Source of the DNA: Bacteroidota bacterium
GTDB lineage: Bacteria; Bacteroidota; Ignavibacteria; Ignavibacteriales; Melioribacteraceae
Assembly (NCBI GenBank): GCA_021812745.1
Contig: JAKAMS010000201.1
Location: 1-5,357 of the forward strand
Direction of reading: 5' to 3'
DNA: 5,357 nucleotides
Position 1 is the stretch's first letter. Each line of letters starts with the position of its first letter. The notes under the pieces were generated by a model. It had not been told where the DNA came from, ran no database searches, and saw only the letters and a program-made list of their open reading frames with translations. Below, one piece after another: positions 1-5,357 of the stretch. The position numbers and the translations under genes were made by a program.

Positions 1-1220
1 ATGGAAATTATTTGTATCTGATTGTTTGGACGAAAGGAAATGATGCAAGTAACGCTCAAATAGCACTTCAATATAAAACATCCACTTCTTATACAGGAAG
101 TTATTCTGCTCCTGGGACTAGTTATACTAGAATGACAACATCAAAATCCATAAATAGTACAGGATCAACACAAACCGCATACATTGCTCTAGCAACTCGT
201 TCATTAGATAATACTAGTAGTGTCACCACTATATTTGATGATTTCGTAGCATATGTTTCTACAGTAACTCCCATAGATTTAATTGCACCAAATGCACCTA
301 GCGCTGTTAGCACTTATTCCAATTCTGATGGAACTTCAATCACTATTACATGGACAGATGGAACAGATGCAGCTACATGTTCGCAAAAAGCATTAGTGCT
401 TCGTGCGAACGGAACAGCCCAAACTCCACAGACACTAAACGATCAAGCACAATATACAACTGGAGATGTTATTGGGTTATGGACTGTCAAAGGGATAGTG
501 GATGTTGGAACTCAAACATACTCTGATAATTCTACTGCGGCGAATTCAGAGTATACCTATGCCGTTTACATGAGTGATCTAGCATATAATTATTCAACAG
601 GAACTTCAAGTAGTGCAACAGCACTCCCTGTCGAGCTCACATCATTCACATCAAATGTAATTGGCAACAAAGTAGAACTCAATTGGAGGACTGCGACTGA
701 GGTGAACAACTATGGGTTCGAATTAGAGCGGTTAGCCGTTAGCAATCAGCAATTAGCTAAAAGCCAGGGGCTAAATGCTAACAGCTGGGTTAAGATTGGA
801 TTTGTAGAAGGAAATGGAAACAGCAACTCACCAAAGAGTTATTCTTTCACGGATGAACCTAAGGGCGGAAAAGAATTTAATTATCGTCTGAAACAAATTG
901 ACAATGACGGAACGTATGAATATTCTGATATTGTCACTACTGTACTAGAAAACATTTCCACATTTGCACTTGAACAGAATTATCCAAATCCGTTTAACCC
1001 GACTACAATGATAAGCTATACAATTCCAGAAAGAGTGAATGTTAAATTGAAAATTTATGATATGATTGCACAGCAAGTTGCCGAACTTGTAAATAGTTCA
1101 CAAGAAGCGGGTCACTATCAAGTTACTTTCGACGGCAGCGATCTTCCAAGCGGTGTTTATTTTTACAAATTGGAAGCGGGAAACTTTGTGGAAGTTAAGA
1201 AGTTTATGCTGGTAAAATAA
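1..1220 (+). CDS. Secreted multidomain beta-sandwich protein with C-terminal T9SS type A sorting domain (5' truncated)
   Basis: The frame is open to the left edge (codons from base 3 read GNYLYLIVW), so the TTG at 12 is not a credible start and the gene begins upstream. In order: the end of a jelly-roll-like beta domain finishing near IFDDFVAY (to about 255); an FN3-like region starting around DLIAPNAPSAVSTYS and containing SITITWTDG (about 275-620); a second beta domain starting ALPVELTSF with VELNWRTATE, NYGFELER and FNYRLKQIDNDG (621-950); and the sorting domain (963-1217) with NYPNPFNPTT at 978, IYDM, LPSGVYFYKL and a terminal KKFMLVK. In this lineage such C-terminal domains direct export through the type IX system to the surface or medium, and are usually cleaved. 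The part that would reveal the activity (enzyme, adhesin or nuclease) is missing, so no function is assigned. Residues encoded by 732-785 look like an inserted linker (see the repeat entry). The stop is TAA at 1218. The sorting domain is near certain; the FN3 call is moderate. Confidence 0.93.
   Translation, partial: GNYLYLIVWTKGNDASNAQIALQYKTSTSYTGSYSAPGTSYTRMTTSKSINSTGSTQTAYIALATRSLDNTSSVTTIFDDFVAYVSTVTPIDLIAPNAPSAVSTYSNSDGTSITITWTDGTDAATCSQKALVLRANGTAQTPQTLNDQAQYTTGDVIGLWTVKGIVDVGTQTYSDNSTAANSEYTYAVYMSDLAYNYSTGTSSSATALPVELTSFTSNVIGNKVELNWRTATEVNNYGFELERLAVSNQQLAKSQGLNANSWVKIGFVEGNGNSNSPKSYSFTDEPKGGKEFNYRLKQIDNDGTYEYSDIVTTVLENISTFALEQNYPNPFNPTTMISYTIPERVNVKLKIYDMIAQQVAELVNSSQEAGHYQVTFDGSDLPSGVYFYKLEAGNFVEVKKFMLVK
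731..786. repeat. Heptanucleotide-unit palindromic element inside the T9SS cargo gene
   Basis: Eight consecutive 7-base units run from 731 to 786 (for example gttagcc, gttagca, attagct, aacagct). All eight have GC at unit positions 5-6, and six have A at position 4. The tract is also an imperfect inverted repeat: 734-758 pairs with 762-786 across a 3-base AAA loop, matching at 18 of 25 positions. It encodes about 18 residues (LAVSNQQ, LAKSQGL, NANS) between the conserved-looking NYGFELER and WVKIGFVEG segments, and keeps the frame. It resembles in style the short tandemly repeated heptamers described in cyanobacteria. Membership of a dispersed family is inferred, since only one copy is visible here. 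Confidence 0.6.
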
Positions 1221-1229
1221 TATTTATCC

Positions 1230-1277
1230 GTAAAGACGAGACAACTTGTTCCCCACAGCGGGATGCATCGTCTTTAC
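1230..1277. repeat. Intergenic palindrome with 10-bp perfect arms, repeat-like or a terminator-like hairpin
   Basis: GTAAAGACGA (1230-1239) is the exact reverse complement of TCGTCTTTAC (1268-1277). The 28-base interior holds a smaller hairpin, TCCC (1250-1253) with GGGA (1260-1263), and a short ACAAcTTGT palindrome (1241-1249). It starts ten bases after the stop of the T9SS cargo gene, so it could end or protect that transcript, but no T-run follows as in a standard intrinsic terminator. The GTAxAGACG...CGTCTxTAC edges resemble small dispersed palindromes I associate with Bacteroidota and cyanobacterial intergenic regions. That resemblance is from memory and not checked. Confidence 0.55.
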
Positions 1278-1349
1278 ACTTAATATCTCTATTTAGTTAA
1301 AAATTGTTAAATAGCTCCAACTTTTCTTCAAACATGCACATCTAAATTG

Positions 1350-1357
1350 TACCTTTT
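1350..1357 (+). promoter_or_regulatory. Possible Bacteroidota-type -7 element upstream of the outer-membrane protein gene
   Basis: TACCTTTT matches the Bacteroidota -7 consensus TAnnTTTG except at the last base, and lies 59 bases before the ATG at 1417. The matching upstream element is poor: the nearest TTTT (1322-1325) is 24 bases away, a little longer than the usual 19-21. In such AT-rich DNA a match of this quality can arise by chance, so this is a weak candidate only. Confidence 0.2.
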
Positions 1358-1416
1358 ATTAAAATTGCACCCTTAAAAATTCTCAACAAGCTTTTTAAAT
1401 TAAACTATAGGATAAC

Positions 1417-3981
1417 ATGAATACCTTTACACTCTTTAGAAGAACTTTAATTCTAACGGTACTACTCATTATAAATTCTTATCTAATTTATGCTCAGGAT
1501 AGACCACAGAATATGCAGGGAAGAAAATTTGACCCTTCGATGATGCAGCCGGTTGGAAAATTAAACGGATCTGTTATAGATGCCCAGACTTCACAACCAA
1601 TTGAATATGCGAATATTGTTGTGTTCAAATGGAAAGATTCAACTGTAGTATCCGGTACTGTTTCTAATGATAAAGGGAAATTTGAAATAAATAAAATTAT
1701 GTATGGAAAATACTTTGTGAAAGTTTCATACATCGGTTACAATACAAAAAGATTTGATTCTCTAATGGTCATGCCGAATAAAACTGAATTCAATTTTGGT
1801 GTAATTAAATTGCGTCCAAAAAATGTTAACATGAATGAAGTCGTAGTTCAAGGAACGAGAGATGCATTAACTGCAAATCTGGATAAAAAAGTTTACACAG
1901 TTGATCAGAACATGGCTAACTCTGGCGGAACTGCAGTTGATGTTATGCAAAATGTTCCATCTGTAACAGTTGATGCTGACGGCGCAGTTCAAGTTAGAGG
2001 GAATGCAAACATTAATGTTTTGGTTGATGGAAGACCCGCGGCTTTAGCAGGGTTTACGGGCTCGGATGTTCTTGCGCAAATTCCCGCAAGCCAGATTGAA
2101 TCCATTGAAATTGTTACAAACCCTTCTGCAAAATATGACCCGGAAGGAACGGGCGGTATTATTAACATCATTCTAAAAAAGAAATCTAATCTTGGTGTTA
2201 ACGGAACTTTAATGGGAAACGCGGGAACGAAGGGGAGATATAGCTCCTCGCTTAATATGAATTTGCGCGGTGAAAATTTTAACGTCTTTACAAGTTACGA
2301 CGGCAGATTTTTTAATATGAATGGCGGCGGAACTACTTTCCGCAGTTCGGAATTACCGTCTTCAACGGGATCGGTTACTTCTAACCTAAACCAGAATTCT
2401 GATAATCACAATAACATGAATAATCATAATCTGAATATCGGCGCGGATTATTATTTAGCCGAAAAAGAATTTGTTACTGCTTCGGCACAGTTTAGATTCG
2501 GCGATTTCGGAAGCACAAGTCAAATTGAAAATATTAATTACGACGGCACTGCACTTCAAAGTCAGTTTAACAGAAATAGTGATGGCACACGCGGAAACAG
2601 TTCCGGCAATTATACATTGAGTTATAAAAAAACTTACGAGAATAGAACTCAGGAATTAACCGCAGACGTAATGTATTCTCATAGTTCAATGAGCAGCGAT
2701 ACAAAAATTTATCAAGATTATTATTTCCCGACTTTAGCACAGTCGCTTCAAAAAGCACTTTCGGATAATGGAAATAATTTATGGCTTATACAATCCAATT
2801 ATGTTCAACCGCTCGGCGGTTGGGGAAGATTGGAAACCGGTTTGAGAAGCCAGATAAAAGATTTGACAATGTCTAATGATAATTATAATTGGGATCCGGT
2901 TGCAAATGAATGGGGCAGAAGCATTTTAATAGGCAATAACTACGAATATAAAGAACAAGTGCATGCTCTTTACGGAATCTTTTCAAATTCACTCGGCAGT
3001 TTTACAACACAGATTGGTTTGCGCGCAGAGCAGGTTTACATTAACGGAACAAGTTTAGTAACAAACCAAACATATAAGAGTAACTATTTTGATGTTTATC
3101 CTACAGTTCACTTGCGTTACAATTTTAACGAACTGGATGAAATTCAATTGAGCTACAGCAGAAGAATTGACCGTCCGCAGAACAGACAGTTAAATCCTTA
3201 TGTAGACAAAACAGATTCGCTTAATATATTCCAAGGTAATCCAAATTTAAGACCGCAGTATCATAATGCTTTAGAACTTGGTTACACAAAAACATTGGGC
3301 AAGTCGTCAATTGTTACAAATCTTTTTTACAAATTAAGTACTAATCTTATAAGCACAATAAGCACACTTGTACCGGACGGAAATGGAATACCGGTTACAT
3401 ATTCAACATTCCAAAATATTTCCAAGGGTAAATCATACGGTATTGAATTGATTACAAATTCTCCCGTAACCGATTGGATGAGATTAAATGGAAATATTTC
3501 TTACTTCAACAATAGTGTTGATGATTTAGGAACGCTCGGCGGTTCAAGTGCAAGCAATAGCTGGATGGCAAGATTAAGTTCTATGATGACGGTAACAGAT
3601 GGGTTTATTGTACAGATGATGTTCATGTATACATCACCCACAATAATGCTTAGCTCAGGAGGTGGAATGGGAGGCGGCGGTATGTTCTTCGGCGGTTCCT
3701 CAGCTCAAACTAAAGTTAAAGAGATGTACTCAATGGATTTGATGGTTAGAAAAGATTTGATGGACGGAAGATTATCCGTAACGATGCGTATCTCCGATCT
3801 GTTTAATACGCGTAAATTTAATACCGAAACAACAGGACTGAATTACTATATGATAAACGACAGAAAATTTGATTCGCGCACTGTAAATATTGGCGTTTCT
3901 TACCGCCTCGTTGATACTAAAACCAGAATGATGGACCAGGAAAAGCAAAGAAGAATTGAAGAAGGATACGACGAGTTATAA
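1417..3981 (+). CDS. TonB-dependent-receptor-like outer membrane beta-barrel family protein
   Basis: This 854-residue protein begins with a signal peptide (basic RR at 8-9, hydrophobic 11-25, likely cut at YA|QD after residue 26). A carboxypeptidase-regulatory-like domain follows (about 47-130: GKLNGSVIDAQTSQPIEYAN, GKFEI, VSYIGYNT). Next is a plug-like domain (about 138-255: MNEVVVQG, VDVMQNVPSVTVDADG, VQVRGNANINVLVDGRP, YDPEGTGGIINIILKK). The rest is beta-barrel, with the signature SYSRRIDRPQNRQLNPY and GNPNLRP near 578-617, as in the outer-membrane beta-barrel family PF14905. Length and domain order are normal for the family. Relatives sit in the outer membrane and are annotated as TonB-dependent receptors; the substrate cannot be told from sequence, and I see no clear TonB box. 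Two oddities are a Gly/Met-rich loop (748-760) and a charged tail of about 20 residues after the last strand (SYRL). The ATG at 1417 is chosen because the signal peptide follows at once; only AGGA (1409-1412), four bases away, serves as a weak ribosome site. A terminator follows, so it is probably monocistronic. Confidence 0.93.
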   Translation: MNTFTLFRRTLILTVLLIINSYLIYAQDRPQNMQGRKFDPSMMQPVGKLNGSVIDAQTSQPIEYANIVVFKWKDSTVVSGTVSNDKGKFEINKIMYGKYFVKVSYIGYNTKRFDSLMVMPNKTEFNFGVIKLRPKNVNMNEVVVQGTRDALTANLDKKVYTVDQNMANSGGTAVDVMQNVPSVTVDADGAVQVRGNANINVLVDGRPAALAGFTGSDVLAQIPASQIESIEIVTNPSAKYDPEGTGGIINIILKKKSNLGVNGTLMGNAGTKGRYSSSLNMNLRGENFNVFTSYDGRFFNMNGGGTTFRSSELPSSTGSVTSNLNQNSDNHNNMNNHNLNIGADYYLAEKEFVTASAQFRFGDFGSTSQIENINYDGTALQSQFNRNSDGTRGNSSGNYTLSYKKTYENRTQELTADVMYSHSSMSSDTKIYQDYYFPTLAQSLQKALSDNGNNLWLIQSNYVQPLGGWGRLETGLRSQIKDLTMSNDNYNWDPVANEWGRSILIGNNYEYKEQVHALYGIFSNSLGSFTTQIGLRAEQVYINGTSLVTNQTYKSNYFDVYPTVHLRYNFNELDEIQLSYSRRIDRPQNRQLNPYVDKTDSLNIFQGNPNLRPQYHNALELGYTKTLGKSSIVTNLFYKLSTNLISTISTLVPDGNGIPVTYSTFQNISKGKSYGIELITNSPVTDWMRLNGNISYFNNSVDDLGTLGGSSASNSWMARLSSMMTVTDGFIVQMMFMYTSPTIMLSSGGGMGGGGMFFGGSSAQTKVKEMYSMDLMVRKDLMDGRLSVTMRISDLFNTRKFNTETTGLNYYMINDRKFDSRTVNIGVSYRLVDTKTRMMDQEKQRRIEEGYDEL

Positions 3982-4005
3982 TCAAGATTTATTTATAGAA
4001 AAGAG

Positions 4006-4030
4006 ACCCTGGCGCTAGCCGGGGTTTTTT
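4006..4030 (+). terminator. Intrinsic terminator of the outer-membrane protein gene
   Basis: The stem ACCCTGGC (4006-4013) pairs with GCCGGGGT (4018-4025) over a GCTA loop: eight pairs including one G-T wobble. It runs directly into a six-base T-run (4025-4030). It starts 25 bases after the TAA at 3979-3981, and its GC-rich stem stands out in the AT-rich spacer. It should separate transcription of the outer-membrane protein gene from the acetyltransferase-like gene at 4106. Confidence 0.9.
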
Positions 4031-4105
4031 ATGCCGCAATATCAAAAAAGTTACTGTAAATGATTATATTTAATTATTAGTTAACAAATAAACAGCGAAT
4101 TGTAA

Positions 4106-5233
4106 ATGGCTATTATCATAAAAGAAGTGAATTCTAGAAGTGAATTGAAAAAGTTTATCAAATTTCCTTTTTCACTTTACAAAGGGAATAACTTTTGGGT
4201 TCCGCCGTTAATTTTTGACGAGATTAAAACTCTTAGCAAAAAGAAAAATCCGGCGTTCGATTTCTGCGATGCTAAATATTGGCTTGCTTATAAAAATGGC
4301 GAAATAGTCGGAAGAATAGCCGGTATCATTAATCATAATTACAACACAAAATGGAATCAGAAATCTGCTCGCTTCGGATGGATTGATTTTATTGACGATG
4401 AGGAAGTATCTAAAAGTTTAATTATGCAGGTGATTAGCTGGGCTAAAGAAAATAAAATGGAAAAAATTCACGGTCCGTTAGGATTTACCGATCTTGACGG
4501 AGAAGGAATGCTGATTGAAGGATTTAATGAGTTGAGCACTTTCGGCTCTATCTATAACCATTCCTATTATCAAAAGCACATGGAGAAACTTGGTTTTGAA
4601 AAAGATGCAGATTGGGTTGAGTACTTAGTCTATTTTAATCCTAATGTTGAAGGACCGGAAAAAGTTTCCCGCATTGCAAAGACGGTTGCAGAAAGAAATC
4701 ATCTTAACGTTCTGAAAGTAAAAAAAGCAAAAGAAATGCTTCCGTATGCAAGAGAAATATTTTACCTGATAAACGAAGCTTATAAAAATCTATACGGCTT
4801 TGTTGAGTTAAGCGATAAACAAATTGATATGTACGTTAAAGCATACTTCGGATTTATTAAACCGGATTACGTTCCAATTGTTTTGGATAGTAATAATAAA
4901 GTTGTGGGTTTTGGAATAACAATGCCTTCTCTTTCTGTTGCTGTTCAAAAAAGTAAAGGCAAGTTATTGCCTTTTGGATTTATTCATATTTTGAACGCAA
5001 TGAAAAATAATCCTAATGTTGATTTGTATTTAACAGCAGTAAAACCGGAATGGCAGAATAAGGGCGTTAACGCAATTATCATTAACGAAGTAAACGATGT
5101 TTTTGTTAAAAATAATATTCAAAAAGTAGAGACTAACAGAGAACTCGAAGAAAATTCCAAAATTCAAGCTCAGTGGAAATTTTTTGAAAACAGATTACAT
5201 AAAAGAAGAAGATGTTTTAAGAAATCAATTTAA
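4106..5233 (+). CDS. GNAT-like N-acetyltransferase family protein (YghO-related type)
   Basis: This is a complete 375-residue protein with no signal peptide or membrane segment, so probably cytoplasmic. It appears to have two GNAT-like halves. The N-terminal half (about 1-175) includes FWVPPLIFDE (30-39), the strand GEIVGRIAGIINH (65-77) and the characteristic HGPLGFTDLDGEGMLIEGF (122-140). The C-terminal half (about 195-350) includes KVVGFGITMPS (265-275) and a motif-A-like segment TAVKPEWQNKGVNAIIINE (310-328), in which Q317-N-K-G320 matches the acyl-CoA-binding QxxG turn. The tail ETNRELEEN and HKRRRCFKK is, as I recall, typical of this family in Bacteroidota, where members are called N-acetyltransferases and resemble E. 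coli YghO. The substrate is unknown, and acetyl transfer itself is inferred from the fold. The ATG at 4106 is the first in frame; no Shine-Dalgarno precedes it, which is common in this phylum. Probably a single-gene unit after the terminator at 4006-4030. Confidence 0.85.
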   Translation: MAIIIKEVNSRSELKKFIKFPFSLYKGNNFWVPPLIFDEIKTLSKKKNPAFDFCDAKYWLAYKNGEIVGRIAGIINHNYNTKWNQKSARFGWIDFIDDEEVSKSLIMQVISWAKENKMEKIHGPLGFTDLDGEGMLIEGFNELSTFGSIYNHSYYQKHMEKLGFEKDADWVEYLVYFNPNVEGPEKVSRIAKTVAERNHLNVLKVKKAKEMLPYAREIFYLINEAYKNLYGFVELSDKQIDMYVKAYFGFIKPDYVPIVLDSNNKVVGFGITMPSLSVAVQKSKGKLLPFGFIHILNAMKNNPNVDLYLTAVKPEWQNKGVNAIIINEVNDVFVKNNIQKVETNRELEENSKIQAQWKFFENRLHKRRRCFKKSI

Positions 5234-5271
5234 TTGATCTCTCTGAGCAGTGATTTTAAACAAAAGAGTAA

Positions 5272-5290
5272 AAGATTCCTTTTGAATCTT
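5272..5290 (+). terminator. Small AT-rich hairpin after the acetyltransferase-like gene
   Basis: AAGATTC (5272-5278) pairs perfectly with GAATCTT (5284-5290) over a CTTTT loop, 38 bases after the stop at 5233. The stem is short and AT-rich, and CTCAAC follows in place of a T-run, so termination would be weak at best. It could instead be a 5' leader structure of the gene starting at 5338. Confidence 0.3.
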
Positions 5291-5326
5291 CTCAACTAGT
5301 AATGCATCCAACTTTCACACAAAACT

Positions 5327-5332
5327 AAGGAG
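5327..5332 (+). promoter_or_regulatory. Strong ribosome binding site deciding the start at 5338
   Basis: AAGGAG stands five bases before the ATG at 5338. It is the only near-consensus Shine-Dalgarno placed before a gene start in this window, and it fixes the start codon although only six codons of the gene are visible. Confidence 0.8.
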
Positions 5333-5337
5333 TTGTT

Positions 5338-5357
5338 ATGAAAAAGAACGTCGGTAA
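5338..5357 (+). CDS. Start of a gene cut by the window edge, possibly a DUF2892 membrane protein
   Basis: ATG AAA AAG AAC GTC GGT gives MKKNVG before the window ends. The start is supported by AAGGAG five bases upstream. MKKNVG followed by a short Asp-Arg-Ile-rich stretch is a common opening of small DUF2892 (YgaP-like inner membrane) proteins of about 60-70 residues, so that is the leading guess. Six residues cannot prove it: a different protein beginning with a basic MKK signal peptide remains possible. The existence of a gene start is well supported; the family is not. Confidence 0.5.

Noticed and set aside
12..14. TTG as the start codon of the first gene
   Set aside because: The same frame continues open to the window edge, no ribosome site precedes it, and the protein begins mid-domain. 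The gene is cut by the window edge.
118..130. CTAGT TAT ACTAG dyad in the first gene
   Set aside because: Five-base arms inside a coding region rich in ACT/AGT codons; easily chance, with no further structure around it.
1494..2758. Minus-strand open frames at 122-313, 1494-1733, 1989-2171 and 2567-2758
   Set aside because: They lie opposite well-supported coding frames, lack ribosome sites and resemble no protein; shadows of the real genes.
1417..3981. A two-gene outer-membrane transport operon (SusC/SusD style)
   Set aside because: No SusD-like lipoprotein follows; the next gene is GNAT-like and separated by a terminator. The barrel type is PF14905-like and not the longer SusC type.
4065..4072. 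TATATTTA as a -7 promoter element for the acetyltransferase-like gene
   Set aside because: It matches TAnnTTTG except at the last base, but no TTTG-like element lies 19-21 bases upstream and the region is very AT-rich.

Overview
The window fits a member of the Bacteroidota/Chlorobi lineage, most likely Ignavibacteria (Ignavibacteriota) or a close relative. The evidence is a type IX secretion (T9SS) C-terminal sorting domain carrying the NYPNPFNPTT signature, an outer-membrane beta-barrel protein with an N-terminal carboxypeptidase-regulatory-like domain, AT-rich spacers, and mostly weak or absent Shine-Dalgarno sites. All genes read on the + strand.

Layout: (1) bases 1-1220 hold the 3' part of a large secreted beta-sandwich protein ending in a T9SS type A sorting domain; its 5' end lies outside the window. 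A short element built of 7-base units and folding as an imperfect palindrome sits inside this reading frame (731-786). (2) The 196-base spacer 1221-1416 contains a second, unrelated palindrome with 10-bp perfect arms (1230-1277). (3) Bases 1417-3981 encode a complete 854-residue TonB-receptor-like outer-membrane protein with signal peptide, closed by a good intrinsic terminator (4006-4030). (4) Bases 4106-5233 encode a 375-residue GNAT-like protein of the YghO-related type, probably cytoplasmic. (5) After a 104-base spacer with two small hairpins, a new gene begins at 5338 behind a strong ribosome-binding site. Only six codons are visible (MKKNVG), which resembles the start of DUF2892 membrane proteins.

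The genes do not look like one operon: the spacers are 100-200 bases, a terminator separates genes 2 and 3, and the predicted jobs differ (secreted protein, outer-membrane barrel, cytoplasmic acyltransferase-like, small membrane protein). The genes themselves are ordinary for this lineage. The least ordinary content is the pair of small repeat-like palindromic elements in and just after the T9SS cargo gene. I see no defence system, CRISPR array, transposase, tRNA or rRNA.
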